Source of the DNA: Chthonomonas calidirosea
Lineage (GTDB): Bacteria; Armatimonadota; Chthonomonadetes; Chthonomonadales; Chthonomonadaceae
Assembly: GCA_945878775.1 (NCBI GenBank)
Contig: CAMCUQ010000015.1
Span: forward strand, 1-36,823
DNA length: 36,823 bases
Reading direction: 5' to 3'
Position 1 is the stretch's first letter; each line of letters begins with the position of its first letter. Positions 1 through 8,773 of this stretch are shown piece after piece. A model generated the notes under the pieces. That model searched no databases. It saw only the letters and a program-made list of their open reading frames with translations, and was not told the origin of the DNA. Both the position numbers and the translations under genes were made by a program.

Positions 1-283
1 CGAGGTAAAAGTTCAAAAACCCGGGACCCGCAAGCTCAAACTTGTTCACATGGGGGTTTGTTGGGAAGTGCTGAATAATCTTTTGCGCGATTTGACGGCT
101 ATCATTGATACCCGTTGCCTTCTTGAGCGTGAGCGCGATGTTACTCGAATAGTCCCCGTGCTGTTTATTGCGTGGTGTCTCGATAGCAATAGAGGTAGGA
201 GGCTCAAAGTCAGGAAGGTCTCCTGCGGTTTGTGCATTCTTGATTGCGCTTAGTAAAAGGTCTTTCAGCGTTTCCGTAATCAC
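1..283 (-). CDS. argS: Arginyl-tRNA synthetase, N-terminal part (cut by window edge)
   Basis: ArgS charges tRNA-Arg with arginine in the cytoplasm. Reading the minus strand from a GTG at 281-283 gives 94 residues. They match the N-terminal additional domain of ArgS (Arg_tRNA_synt_N family): a HGDYSSNIAL block near residues 44-53, then NDSRQIAQKI, then AGPGFLNFYL at the cut edge. All three blocks occur in the expected order. The GTG start is chosen because GAGGAG lies 8 bases upstream and the known ArgS N-terminus begins at about this distance from HGDY. The catalytic HIGH domain and anticodon-binding domain lie beyond base 1. Downstream direction is off the window, so operon partners on that side are unknown. 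The open frame is continuous with no sign of decay. Confidence 0.93.
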   Translation of the reverse strand, partial: MITETLKDLLLSAIKNAQTAGDLPDFEPPTSIAIETPRNKQHGDYSSNIALTLKKATGINDSRQIAQKIIQHFPTNPHVNKFELAGPGFLNFYL

Positions 284-300
284 GAGAAGGACTCCTCGGC

Positions 301-369
301 GTTCTCAGGTGTTGAGAACGGGTTCTGTAGTGTATTGTGTACGGTTTCTGTAGGAACGGATGGAAACCG
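301..369 (-). terminator. Two small stem-loops between DUF1385 gene and argS
   Basis: In the 96 bases between the two minus-strand genes there are two inverted repeats: GTTCTCA/TGAGAAC (301-307 and 313-319) and CGGTTTC/GAAACCG (342-348 and 363-369). The second follows the stop codon of the CBS-DUF1385 gene and could weakly end its transcript, but it lacks a T-run. The first lies 18 bases upstream of the argS start and would be in its leader. Function is inferred only. Confidence 0.3.
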
Positions 370-379
370 TGGAATGCGA

Positions 380-1576
380 TTACAAGTGCAAATAGGGCTT
401 CAGCAGAAAGCGGAGACCCTCGGCGAGGTACATGGTTATGACGACCCCTGCCATGTTTTGTGCCATGCCCATACACCAGATGCGTCGCCAGAGGCGTGGG
501 CGTGTGGGCGGTACTGACCAGTATTTTCGTAGCAACTCCTCTCCGGCTTTTATTCCGCTTTCAAGTTGTTGCTTGGTTGCTGGACGGGTGGTAAACCGTT
601 CTTGAAGGAAAGCTCCCACGCGTCGCCAGTAAAACAGAGTGCTAAAGAGAGCGAAGAGAGGGGCTACCGAGTCGGCATAAGGGATAGAGAGACCCAACTG
701 TAGTACCACGAAAAAGACGGTTGCGCCCGCCATAATGTTGGTTCCGCAACGTGGGTGTGCCCGGGGCATTCTGCCCACAATCTCAGGTGTCAGTTTTTCG
801 GTGCGCTCAATGGCGTGCACCGTTTGGTGTTCGGCGGCATGAAAGCCTGCAAGCCGATTCATTCGCATAAGCACGAGCAGGATGAACAGAGTCATAAGCC
901 GTACAGCAATACTTAGAAGCCCCATCGTTGGGGATTGCGAGGTACTACCCACATCGAGGTCGTTTGAGAGACCTTTGGGTAGTCCATGCTGTTGCCCTAA
1001 AGTGAGTATGGCATCAGAGACCCAAATTGTGACCGTGAAGAATAGCCCTAGAAGCATACCAGAGAGAACAAGCGCAAGGTTATTTGCCCCTGCTTGAATG
1101 TTGCCATCGGTGAGATAGACCCCATAGGGTGTCGCCATGCCTCCTATCAGTGGGGGGCGTGGCGTGGGCATTGCGGGGGAGAGGAGATCGCTAGCTAGGA
1201 TCATACCGAGGCAGTAACCCTCATCATCCACTACGGGAACATTGTCTTCCTCACCCTGAAAGAAAATCTTCTCGACGTCGCTTAACGGCATCTCTGGAGT
1301 GGCGATTTTTACAGGCTGGTACAAGAATTCTTGAATGGGGCGTTCCAGGTAGGTATCTCTCTCTGCCTGACTCGGAAGTCCAAACGACTGTATGAGAGCC
1401 TTGCGCGAGACCATGCCTTTGAGATTGCCATCTTCAATGACAGGGAGCGACTGCGTATTGTAATATTGTGCTAGTTGTGCGAAGCGTGCAAGGCTATCGG
1501 TGGGCGCGAGGTCAGGTACCTCTTTCATCACCGTGCGAAGACCCTCTTTAGTTGTATGATAGATTGAGAACGGCAT
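380..1576 (-). CDS. CBS-domain/DUF1385 fusion membrane protein
   Basis: This 398-residue protein has two parts. Residues about 10-135 form a tandem CBS pair (LPVIEDGNLKGMVSRKAL, then VPVVDDEGYCLGMILASDLL), a module that usually binds adenine nucleotides and regulates an attached domain. Residues about 140-398 match DUF1385 (YqhQ-like): IGGMATPYGVYLTDG at about 144-158, AAEHQTVHAIE at 247-257 and HPRCGT at 274-279, with four to five hydrophobic segments. DUF1385 function is unknown; the conserved His/Glu/Cys residues suggest a metal site, which is inference. The ATG at 1576 is preceded by a strong promoter (1639-1667) and a 5' hairpin. It is transcribed alone, ahead of argS. The fusion would make a nucleotide-sensing integral membrane protein. 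I am confident of the domains, not of the role. Confidence 0.88.
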   Translation of the reverse strand: MPFSIYHTTKEGLRTVMKEVPDLAPTDSLARFAQLAQYYNTQSLPVIEDGNLKGMVSRKALIQSFGLPSQAERDTYLERPIQEFLYQPVKIATPEMPLSDVEKIFFQGEEDNVPVVDDEGYCLGMILASDLLSPAMPTPRPPLIGGMATPYGVYLTDGNIQAGANNLALVLSGMLLGLFFTVTIWVSDAILTLGQQHGLPKGLSNDLDVGSTSQSPTMGLLSIAVRLMTLFILLVLMRMNRLAGFHAAEHQTVHAIERTEKLTPEIVGRMPRAHPRCGTNIMAGATVFFVVLQLGLSIPYADSVAPLFALFSTLFYWRRVGAFLQERFTTRPATKQQLESGIKAGEELLRKYWSVPPTRPRLWRRIWCMGMAQNMAGVVITMYLAEGLRFLLKPYLHL

Positions 1577-1598
1577 AGTTTGTTACCAGAATCGAGAG

Positions 1599-1628
1599 GG
1601 GGGTCGCCTGTTTTGCTGGGCGACCCCC
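1599..1628 (-). other. 5' leader stem-loop of the DUF1385 gene
   Basis: GGGGGTCGCC (1599-1608) pairs perfectly with GGCGACCCCC (1619-1628), giving a 10-bp GC-rich stem. Given the promoter at 1639-1667, transcription should start near 1630, so the stem would form at the extreme 5' end of the mRNA. It may stabilise the transcript. It could also be a weak terminator for the glycosidase gene upstream, but there is no T-run on the minus strand. Confidence 0.55.
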
Positions 1629-1638
1629 ACAGGGGAAC

Positions 1639-1667
1639 ATTATACACTTTCACCAAACGGTTTTCAA
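1639..1667 (-). promoter_or_regulatory. Sigma70-type promoter for the CBS-DUF1385 gene
   Basis: On the minus strand TTGAAA (1662-1667) and TATAAT (1639-1644) are separated by exactly 17 bases. The predicted start point lies about 55 bases upstream of the ATG at 1576. The match is near-consensus and correctly oriented. Confidence 0.8.
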
Positions 1668-1720
1668 GTGGTTAAATGAGGGGTAAGCGATTCTCCCTGT
1701 ACCCCTTTTGGGAGGGTAGT

Positions 1721-3976
1721 TCAGCGTTTGGCACTCTTTTTAGTGCTAACCTTCACACCCTCCTTGAGAATGTAGAGCGCGACGTCACGGTTTACAGGCG
1801 GAGTGGACAGCCACTGGGGTTGTTTCTCATTATCGACATTGAGGTCTGAAGTGTCGAGTGACTTCGCGTTTGCAATGTCCCACCATGTCACACGATATTT
1901 GCCCTTCTTCAAGCCCATGAAATTGATTTTGCCTGTGGCGGGGGTGAGGGTTTGTGAGGCAGGGGCATCCACGTTCGTGCGGTGATAGACCCAAGCCACA
2001 GCGTACTCTTTTCCAATTCGCGCCATAGCGGTGAGGGCTGGCGCATAGTCGGAGAGTTCGATGCTCTTAATTACGAGCCAGTCCTTGCCTGTGTTTTCGA
2101 TGGTGACCGTCTGCGTTCCGGCAGGAACCTCTAACGCCACGGTGCTGTCCTCTTGTTTGGGGGAGAAGTCGGCATTGGAGGAGGCATACTCATGTTTGGC
2201 AGTTTTGCCGGAGCAAGCTACCTTTAGGGTTGCACCAGATTTTGAAATTTGGTTCACGGTGACACGCAGTGTGCCGGGAGTAGCAAAATTGACTTGTAGA
2301 GTGAGCGGCTTTGGCGTCATCTCACGGTGGGCATCGCCTTGCAGAAAGGCAGGGTACGTTTCGATGCCTGCGGGGATACCGGCGGTTCCAACCACGAACT
2401 CGTTCTGTTTGGCGGTGGCGTACCCCGCTCCCGGCGCGAAGCGTAGACCCGCTTTTTCGCTTGTCTCTACAGGCAGATTAGCATTGACGAGTCCGCTTTG
2501 GTTCGTGATTCCAGAGGCATCGATGAAGTCTCGTGCAGAACGGAAATGGGAGTAGAGGTTCGCTTTCTCCACGTTGTCCCAATCCCAATATTGTGCAGCA
2601 CCAGAGGGGTTTCGCATGAGACTCGTCCATAGTCCAAGGTGGAGGGCAGTTCCCTCTGCGTCCTTGAGGTTCATGGAGCCGAATTCACCCACGAAATGGG
2701 GTTTCTCCGATTTTGTTTTTGTATCGCCTGGGACACCTGCCACCGCGCTGATTACATCAGAGGGATAGGTATGGGTTTGAAGGTAGTCGACGGTTTCCCA
2801 AACGGGGCTATCGAGGGGGATACCATTTGCGGCGCTCGTGGTGATGAGGTGGTGATAACCGTCGAATTGGCGCAAAAATATCGCCATTTCGCGGTGCCAC
2901 ATGGCGATGTCCTGCCACAGCTTCCCGTTTCCTGCATCTGTTCCCTCCACCTCGTTGAAGAGTTCCCAAGCGAGAACATTTGGCGAATATCCGTAGCGGG
3001 CAAGAATGTAGTAGAGTTTGCGTTTTGTGAGGCGTCGCGCTTTGGGATCGGTGAAGAAGTCTTCAGGGCTTTGCAGAAAGCCCCCATTTTTTGAATTCCA
3101 AGGGTTGTCTTCCCAATTCGCGTTGTTGTTGTTCGAGTATTTGTGTCCCGCTTTGCTGGAGTATTGTCCATGGTGTTGTAGGACTAGCTGGAAGTATATT
3201 TGCGATTTTTCGGCAGATTCGAGCAGAGTATCCCACTTTTTGGCGACTTCGAGGTCGATTTGACCGGGGGGTGTCTTATTTTCGACACCAGTCCAATCGA
3301 GGTTTTTAGAATCCCAGTGGTTCATCCAAACCCGAGACCAGTTCTCGCCGTTTTTGTGCATGGTCTCAAAAAGCGCGGGTATCTCTGGCAGTCCGTTCGA
3401 TCTCCATGCCTGATTATGACCGAGAGGGTAGTAGCGACTTCCATTGTCAAAGATGAAGCGTGTCTTATCGCCCTTATCCACACGAACAAAGCCGGGGGCT
3501 GGCTCTCCGCTCACTGTCCAATCTTTTGGTTCGAGCTTGTCTTCATGAACGATCTCTTTGTTCAGTTTGACCTTCTCAACGACGTATTTGCCTTTTGAGG
3601 GTGGTGTGAATCGCATCCGCCAGGTGTCGCTACCGTCATAGAAGGCAGGAACATCCACTTTGCCACCGTCGGGTTTGGTGAGGGTGACGAAGACGGCAAC
3701 CTGCTCAAAATCGAAGGGATCGCCCTTGATACCCGTGAGTTTGAAAGAGGTTTCTATCTTGGGATAGGTGCCACGATTTACCAAATCTTCTGGACCTCCG
3801 CGCCCCGATGTATAGCTGTTGCCGAGGGAGGAGTTGTAACCACTACCAATATCGCCCCCAAGGCTTCGAGAGAATCCGCCGTAGTCTTGCTGGGCACTAT
3901 TGCACCCTGAGAGGAGTGCAAACGCTCCAAGAAGCAGGGGAATGAGGCGAATGGGGGGAATAGGATGTCGTACCAT
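1721..3976 (-). CDS. Secreted lipoprotein glycoside hydrolase (DUF5060 + GH5-like barrel)
   Basis: Predicted to cleave a polysaccharide at the cell surface or in the periplasm. The frame is open upstream to 4099, but I start at ATG 3976: AGGAGA lies 9 bases upstream and the product then begins with a lipoprotein signal (hydrophobic run, lipobox LLSGC, Cys25). After a Gly/Ser-rich linker comes a beta-sandwich of DUF5060 type (about 70-165), then a (beta/alpha)8 barrel with WELFNEVEG (putative acid/base Glu near 341) and HFVGEFGSMN (putative nucleophile Glu near 430), the usual GH clan A pair. The C-terminal 270 residues look like beta-rich accessory domains. The protein is 751 residues. The substrate cannot be read from sequence. 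The divergent neighbour at 4237 is also glycosidase-like. Confidence 0.85.
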   Translation of the reverse strand: MVRHPIPPIRLIPLLLGAFALLSGCNSAQQDYGGFSRSLGGDIGSGYNSSLGNSYTSGRGGPEDLVNRGTYPKIETSFKLTGIKGDPFDFEQVAVFVTLTKPDGGKVDVPAFYDGSDTWRMRFTPPSKGKYVVEKVKLNKEIVHEDKLEPKDWTVSGEPAPGFVRVDKGDKTRFIFDNGSRYYPLGHNQAWRSNGLPEIPALFETMHKNGENWSRVWMNHWDSKNLDWTGVENKTPPGQIDLEVAKKWDTLLESAEKSQIYFQLVLQHHGQYSSKAGHKYSNNNNANWEDNPWNSKNGGFLQSPEDFFTDPKARRLTKRKLYYILARYGYSPNVLAWELFNEVEGTDAGNGKLWQDIAMWHREMAIFLRQFDGYHHLITTSAANGIPLDSPVWETVDYLQTHTYPSDVISAVAGVPGDTKTKSEKPHFVGEFGSMNLKDAEGTALHLGLWTSLMRNPSGAAQYWDWDNVEKANLYSHFRSARDFIDASGITNQSGLVNANLPVETSEKAGLRFAPGAGYATAKQNEFVVGTAGIPAGIETYPAFLQGDAHREMTPKPLTLQVNFATPGTLRVTVNQISKSGATLKVACSGKTAKHEYASSNADFSPKQEDSTVALEVPAGTQTVTIENTGKDWLVIKSIELSDYAPALTAMARIGKEYAVAWVYHRTNVDAPASQTLTPATGKINFMGLKKGKYRVTWWDIANAKSLDTSDLNVDNEKQPQWLSTPPVNRDVALYILKEGVKVSTKKSAKR

Positions 3977-4236
3977 AACCGAAATTCTCCTATGTCGAAC
4001 GGACATGCGTTTTATGTCTTTTGTAGACGCACTCTCTACACTGTTTGTGACGGGATGGAAACCCTTGTATAACAGTATACCGCTATAATATTGTATCACG
4101 GGGGATATTGGGAGGCTTGAGAAAAGGAAATTGCTTCTGCTTTTGCGAATGGTAGTAGTGGGGAATGGTTTAGAGGTTATTGGGTGCTTGAACGGGGAGA
4201 GAATTCGGATTCTTACGGAAGCGAAAATGCAACATC
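3977..4236. other. Divergent intergenic region between two glycosidase genes
   Basis: This 260-base region separates the minus-strand DUF5060 gene from the plus-strand operon at 4237. It contains an AT-rich core near 4068-4097 with TATAAT at 4084-4089 (plus) and TATACT on the minus strand over 4075-4080. Neither has a convincing -35 at the right distance. Divergent promoters are likely here but I cannot fix them. Confidence 0.4.
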
Positions 4237-6516
4237 ATGAGTGAGGTGCTGTTGAAATTGGAGAGCGAGGAGCCAGAGATTTTGAAGAAGCGAACGAATA
4301 GGCTTATCAATGGGCTGATGCTTGGTTTTTGTGTTGCATTGCCGTTGATGGCACAAGGAGGCGAGCGGTTGTTAGAGCAGAAGGTGCTAGAAGCGGTGGC
4401 GAACTTGCCACGACTGCCCCGTGCGGCAAAGGCAAGACCGGACTGGTTAGTGCGAACAACAGGGCAAAAGGCTGGCGTTTTTCGTGGAGAAGAGGCGCGT
4501 GAAATCGTGCTGGATAATGGACTATTACGTCGGGAGTTTCGTGTGTTACCCAACCTAGCAACCATTGGCTATGTAAATTTGACCACGAAAGAGGCTCTAC
4601 TCCGAGGGGTGAAGCCGGAGGCGTATGTTGAACTAGATGGCGAGAAGTTCGCTATTGGGGGGTTGCAAGGGCAACCGGACTACGCCTATCTCAAGCGCGA
4701 ATGGATCGGGACTTTGACCGCCGACCCCAAAGCGTTTGCGTGTACTGGGTTTTCCATCGGTGCAACTCTGCCTCGGATGGAATGGAAGCGGAAGCGGTAC
4801 GCTTCACAGACCGCTTATCCGCCTTCTGGTGTCCAGTTGACGTTCGACTTTGCGCCTCCACAGGGCAGACTTGCGGGTGTTTCGGTGCAGGTGCATTATG
4901 AGTTATACGACGACATCCCGTTATTGTGTAAATGGATTACACTCAAGAACAGCAGTGGGAAGCCAATCCGCCTGAACTCTTTTACAAGCGAAGTATTAGC
5001 CGTTGTGGAGCCGGAATCGAAGGTTGAAACGGCGGCACATTGGGAACCCCCGAACCTGCACATTGAGAGCGACTATTCGTTTATCGCTGTTGATCCCACC
5101 ACTGCAAACAAGGTAGCACGATGGATTCCTGATCCGCAGTACACAACGCAGGTGAACTACCTTTTGCAGACCCCGAACCTGTTGGAGTGTCGCCCCCCCA
5201 TGGGACCCGATGTTGACGTTCCACAGGGAGAGACCTTTGAATCTTTTCGCATATGGGAACTGTTGCATGATAGCACGGAGCGGGAGCGCAAAGGGTTGGG
5301 GATGCGACGAATGTATCGGAAGATCGCACCGTGGGCAACCGAGAACCCGATTCTTATGCACGTTCGCGATGCTAAGCCAGAATCTGTTAAATTGGCGATT
5401 GACCAGTGTGCAGAGGTCGGTTTTGAGATGGTGATCTTGAGCTTTGGGAGCGGGCTAAATATGGAAAATAATTCTCCCGACTATCTCGCAAAGATCAAAT
5501 CTCTGGTGGATTATGCCCACACCAAAGGGGTGGAACTGGGAGGATATTCTCTGCTTGCCAGCCGCCGAATCAGCGACGAAGACGATGTCATCAACCCAAA
5601 GACGGGTAAAATCGGAGGGGCAATTTTTGACAATTCGCCCTGTCTTGGGAGCCGTTGGGGACAGGACTATTTCCGCCACATCAAGACTTTTATCGAGAAG
5701 ACAGGCTTTGATCTACTGGAGCATGACGGATCGTATCCGGGCGACATGTGCGCGTCAACGACGCACCCGGGGCATAAGAGACTGAGCGACTCGCAATGGC
5801 TACAGTGGCAACAGATACGCGATTTTTATGTTTGGTGTCGTGGACAGGGCGTCTATCTGAATGTGCCAGACTGGTACTTTCTTGAGGGCGCAAATAAGAC
5901 CGCGATGGGGTATCGGGAGGTGAACTGGTCTCTGCCAAGAGAGCGGCAGATTATTCTTGCACGCCAGAATATGTACGATGGCACGTGGCAGAAGACCTCT
6001 AGCATGGGCTGGATGTTTGTGCCACTTGTAGAGTACCAAGGGGGAGGCGCGGGGGCAACGCTAGAGCCGCTTCATGAGCATCTTGACGCTTATGGGCAAC
6101 ACTTGGCACAGAACTTCCTAAATGGCGTTCAAGCCTGCTATCGGGGACCACGCCTCTATGACACCCCTGAGACCAAAGCGGTGGTTCAGAAGTGGGTGTC
6201 GTTGTACAAGCAGTATCGCGATATTTTGGATTCGGACGTCATCCATTTGAGAAGACCGGATGGGCGGGACTACGATGGGTTGCTCCATGTGAACCCGTTT
6301 GGGAAGCACAAGGGCTTCGCTGTTATCCATAACCCCCTCGACACTGTCCTGAAAACGAATGTGCGCTTGCCACTCTACTACACAGGATTAAGCCAGTTTG
6401 TGAGCCTTAGCCATGAGGGAGGCAGCGCAAAACGGGTACGCTTAGAGCGTGATTACTCGATTGTTGTGCCGGTCACAATTCCGGCGCGAGGCTTAACGTG
6501 GTTTGCTATCGAATAG
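4237..6516 (+). CDS. Secreted glycosidase-like protein, clan GH-D (alpha-galactosidase-like)
   Basis: A 759-residue protein with a basic N-terminus followed by a hydrophobic signal (LMLGFCVALPLMAQG, to about residue 41), so it is probably exported. Residues about 80-350 form a beta-rich domain with the GH36-like feel of LRREFRVLPNLATIGYVNL and AYVELDG. Residues about 370-640 form a predicted TIM barrel, with FEMVILSFGSGLNM, LGGYSLL and FDLLEHDGSYPGD; the Asp in EHDG is a plausible catalytic residue by position. A small C-terminal beta domain follows. I infer hydrolysis of alpha-linked sugars, but the family is remote and the exact GH number is uncertain. ATG 4237 is used because no internal start has a better ribosome site. 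It heads an operon with the PhyH gene (15-base gap) and the SGNH gene. Confidence 0.75.
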   Translation: MSEVLLKLESEEPEILKKRTNRLINGLMLGFCVALPLMAQGGERLLEQKVLEAVANLPRLPRAAKARPDWLVRTTGQKAGVFRGEEAREIVLDNGLLRREFRVLPNLATIGYVNLTTKEALLRGVKPEAYVELDGEKFAIGGLQGQPDYAYLKREWIGTLTADPKAFACTGFSIGATLPRMEWKRKRYASQTAYPPSGVQLTFDFAPPQGRLAGVSVQVHYELYDDIPLLCKWITLKNSSGKPIRLNSFTSEVLAVVEPESKVETAAHWEPPNLHIESDYSFIAVDPTTANKVARWIPDPQYTTQVNYLLQTPNLLECRPPMGPDVDVPQGETFESFRIWELLHDSTERERKGLGMRRMYRKIAPWATENPILMHVRDAKPESVKLAIDQCAEVGFEMVILSFGSGLNMENNSPDYLAKIKSLVDYAHTKGVELGGYSLLASRRISDEDDVINPKTGKIGGAIFDNSPCLGSRWGQDYFRHIKTFIEKTGFDLLEHDGSYPGDMCASTTHPGHKRLSDSQWLQWQQIRDFYVWCRGQGVYLNVPDWYFLEGANKTAMGYREVNWSLPRERQIILARQNMYDGTWQKTSSMGWMFVPLVEYQGGGAGATLEPLHEHLDAYGQHLAQNFLNGVQACYRGPRLYDTPETKAVVQKWVSLYKQYRDILDSDVIHLRRPDGRDYDGLLHVNPFGKHKGFAVIHNPLDTVLKTNVRLPLYYTGLSQFVSLSHEGGSAKRVRLERDYSIVVPVTIPARGLTWFAIE

Positions 6517-6531
6517 GGAGAAAGACAAACG

Positions 6532-7305
6532 ATGATGCAGTTGAGTTTTGACCAGAAAAAGTCGCTCTATGAGCAAGGGTTTTTGCAGGTTGCGAACGTG
6601 GTTCCAGAGGTGATGGTGAAAGCGGCACGAAAGCGCATTAACCACTCTTTGGGGCAGGAGGGAATGAGTCCGGAGCAACTGACAAAACACCGCGCTCAGT
6701 CCTTTGCGCCTGAGATCCAGCGGAGTGAAGAGATCGTGAATCTCGTGATGAAGACTCCGGCTTGGGATTACGCGCAGTCGTTGATAGGTGAGGGGACTCT
6801 AAACCCGGTGACGGGGGGACAAATCGCCCTTCGGTTCCCGACGCTGCTAGACCCTGCTCCTCCGCCACGCCCACACCTGGATGGAATGCATACGCCCACA
6901 AACGGTGTACCGGAAGGGAAGATACAGAACTTTACGCTGTTGCTTGGCGTGTTATTGAGCGACCTTCCAGAGCCGAACGCGGGTAACTTTACTGTTTGGC
7001 CCCGCACGCATACCCTCTTTGAGGAGTACTATCGAGAGCATACACCAGAAGACCTTATGACAGGAATGCCCCGTGTTAAGATGCCAGAACCGCACCAGAT
7101 ATGCGGAAAGGCAGGCGATATTGTGTTGGTTCACTATCAGACGGGGCATACGGCGTGCCATAATGTCTCGGATAATATTCGCTATGCGATTTTCTTTCGG
7201 CTCTATCGGGAGGGGCATGGCGATTTTTGCCGAGAGTGCATGTTAGACATCTGGAAAGAATGGGACGGAATGCGGGACGTGATCGCCGCCATGCAGAGCG
7301 GCTAG
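6532..7305 (+). CDS. Phytanoyl-CoA dioxygenase family protein (PhyH), Fe(II)/2-oxoglutarate type
   Basis: A 257-residue cytoplasmic oxygenase of the PhyH family, which hydroxylates small organic substrates using Fe(II), O2 and 2-oxoglutarate. The facial triad is visible: His115-x-Asp117 in PHLDG and distal His206, followed by NVSDNIRYAIFFR, whose Arg217 would bind 2-oxoglutarate. FTVWPRTHTLFEEY is the usual strand before the distal histidine. GGGAG lies upstream of ATG 6532. It is the middle gene of a three-gene run between a glycosidase and a secreted esterase, so the substrate may be a sugar or breakdown product; that is inference from context only. A second PhyH gene lies at 10503. Confidence 0.88.
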   Translation: MMQLSFDQKKSLYEQGFLQVANVVPEVMVKAARKRINHSLGQEGMSPEQLTKHRAQSFAPEIQRSEEIVNLVMKTPAWDYAQSLIGEGTLNPVTGGQIALRFPTLLDPAPPPRPHLDGMHTPTNGVPEGKIQNFTLLLGVLLSDLPEPNAGNFTVWPRTHTLFEEYYREHTPEDLMTGMPRVKMPEPHQICGKAGDIVLVHYQTGHTACHNVSDNIRYAIFFRLYREGHGDFCRECMLDIWKEWDGMRDVIAAMQSG

Positions 7306-7341
7306 ACGCATTTTTCGAAGATCCAATTAGAGGAGACTGTT

Positions 7342-8751
7342 GTGTTCAATTGGCGAGGACTTGGCATACTGATGCTTGTGGTGGCGACGTTTGGGGCAGC
7401 CCACGCGCAGAACCCTGCGACGATACCTGCCCCTGCAACCCCACAAATCTGGGCTGCACGGTGGCAAGCGAAGTTGGATCGGGTGAAAAAAGGGAATGTT
7501 GACCTTATCTTTGTGGGGGATTCGATCTCTCACGCATGGGATAACACCTCCAACTATCCGGTTTGGAGTGCTTACTACGAGCCACGCAATGCGGTCTCAT
7601 TGGGCTTTAGCGGAGCGCGTACCGAGAACATCCTATGGATGCTTGAGAATGGCATTGTGGATGGGATATCACCCAAAGTCGCTGTGGTGATGATCGGGAC
7701 GAACAACACGGACGGAGTGCATTTTCCTGTTGCCAACACGCCAGAGCAGATTGCAGAGGGGATCACCAAGATCGTCGAGACGCTCAAGCAAAAGTTACCC
7801 AAAACCAAAATCTTGCTGCTGCATATCTTCCCGCGTGATAATCTCCCCGGAACGGGTGAGGCGGGAAAGAAGGCGAGCGAGATTGTTTCGCATCTGCACG
7901 ACGGCAAGCGTGTTTTCTTTTTGGACATTAGCAAGACCTATCTCAAGTCAGATGGAACCATCGACCCCGCACTAATGCCCGATCTTTTGCACCCAAATGA
8001 GGTGGGAAACCTGCTCTGGGCGAAAGCGATGGAGCCGACACTTCAGAAGCTCATGGGAAAGCCAGAGAATTCTGCGATAGTTCCGGCAGAGAAGAGCGAA
8101 TCGGACTTCTACGATTGGTACGCGAGGCATATCGATGCAAAAGCGTATGTGAAGAAGCATCCCGTTGATTTGGTGTTTGTGGGAGACTCTATCACGCATA
8201 TGTTTGGTGGTGAGCCGACCTCAAATCGGATTCTTGCTGGCGACCAATGGGCAAAGTGGTACGGCAAACGGAATGCGATGAATCTTGGATTTGGGTTTGA
8301 TAGGACTCAGCAGGTACTCTGGCGACTAGCGCATGGAGAGTTGGAGGGTATTCAGCCCAAAGCGGTTGTGCTGTTGATTGGCACGAATAACCTGACACCG
8401 CACGCCGTGCGCGGTAACACGAACGACGAGCTTCTGGACGGCATCAAAGCGATTTGTAAGCTGATCCACAAACACTCCAACAAGACCAAGATTCTGCTCA
8501 TGGGGCTATTACCCCGTGGAGAGCAACCGAATACGCTCTATCGAGTGCGAATTACCGAACTCAACGCGCAACTCGCGAAACTGAACGGGAAGCAAAACAT
8601 CACCTACTTCGATCTCGGACCAAAATTGTTGGATGAGAAAGGCGTCATGCTTCCGGGGGTGACGACCGATTTTCTACATCTCGCAGAGCGTGGCTATGGC
8701 ATTTGGGCAGAGGCAATCGAGCCTATAGTAAAGTCGTTGCTATCCGAGTAG
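7342..8751 (+). CDS. Secreted tandem SGNH/GDSL hydrolase (two catalytic domains)
   Basis: A 469-residue exported esterase-like protein. It starts at GTG 7342 with AGGAG 6 bases upstream; an N-terminal signal ending AAHA|QN is present. Two copies of the SGNH fold follow. The first (about 35-235) has VGDSIS, GFSGARTENILW, GTNN and DLLHPNE. The second (about 255-469) has VGDSIT, GFGFDRTQQVLW, GTNN and DFLHLAE. Each copy keeps the Ser, Gly, Asn and Asp-x-x-His blocks, so both look active. They resemble the PAF-acetylhydrolase/rhamnogalacturonan acetylesterase branch. In this operon the likely job is removing acetyl or other acyl groups from the polysaccharide attacked by the neighbouring glycosidases. 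The specificity is not known. Confidence 0.9.
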   Translation: MFNWRGLGILMLVVATFGAAHAQNPATIPAPATPQIWAARWQAKLDRVKKGNVDLIFVGDSISHAWDNTSNYPVWSAYYEPRNAVSLGFSGARTENILWMLENGIVDGISPKVAVVMIGTNNTDGVHFPVANTPEQIAEGITKIVETLKQKLPKTKILLLHIFPRDNLPGTGEAGKKASEIVSHLHDGKRVFFLDISKTYLKSDGTIDPALMPDLLHPNEVGNLLWAKAMEPTLQKLMGKPENSAIVPAEKSESDFYDWYARHIDAKAYVKKHPVDLVFVGDSITHMFGGEPTSNRILAGDQWAKWYGKRNAMNLGFGFDRTQQVLWRLAHGELEGIQPKAVVLLIGTNNLTPHAVRGNTNDELLDGIKAICKLIHKHSNKTKILLMGLLPRGEQPNTLYRVRITELNAQLAKLNGKQNITYFDLGPKLLDEKGVMLPGVTTDFLHLAERGYGIWAEAIEPIVKSLLSE

Positions 8752-8773
8752 GTTGAATGTGGCATTCTGAGGC

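Noticed and set aside
2061-2555. Open frame of 164 codons on the plus strand
   Set aside because: It lies entirely opposite the DUF5060 glycosidase gene, has no ribosome site and no recognisable protein pattern.
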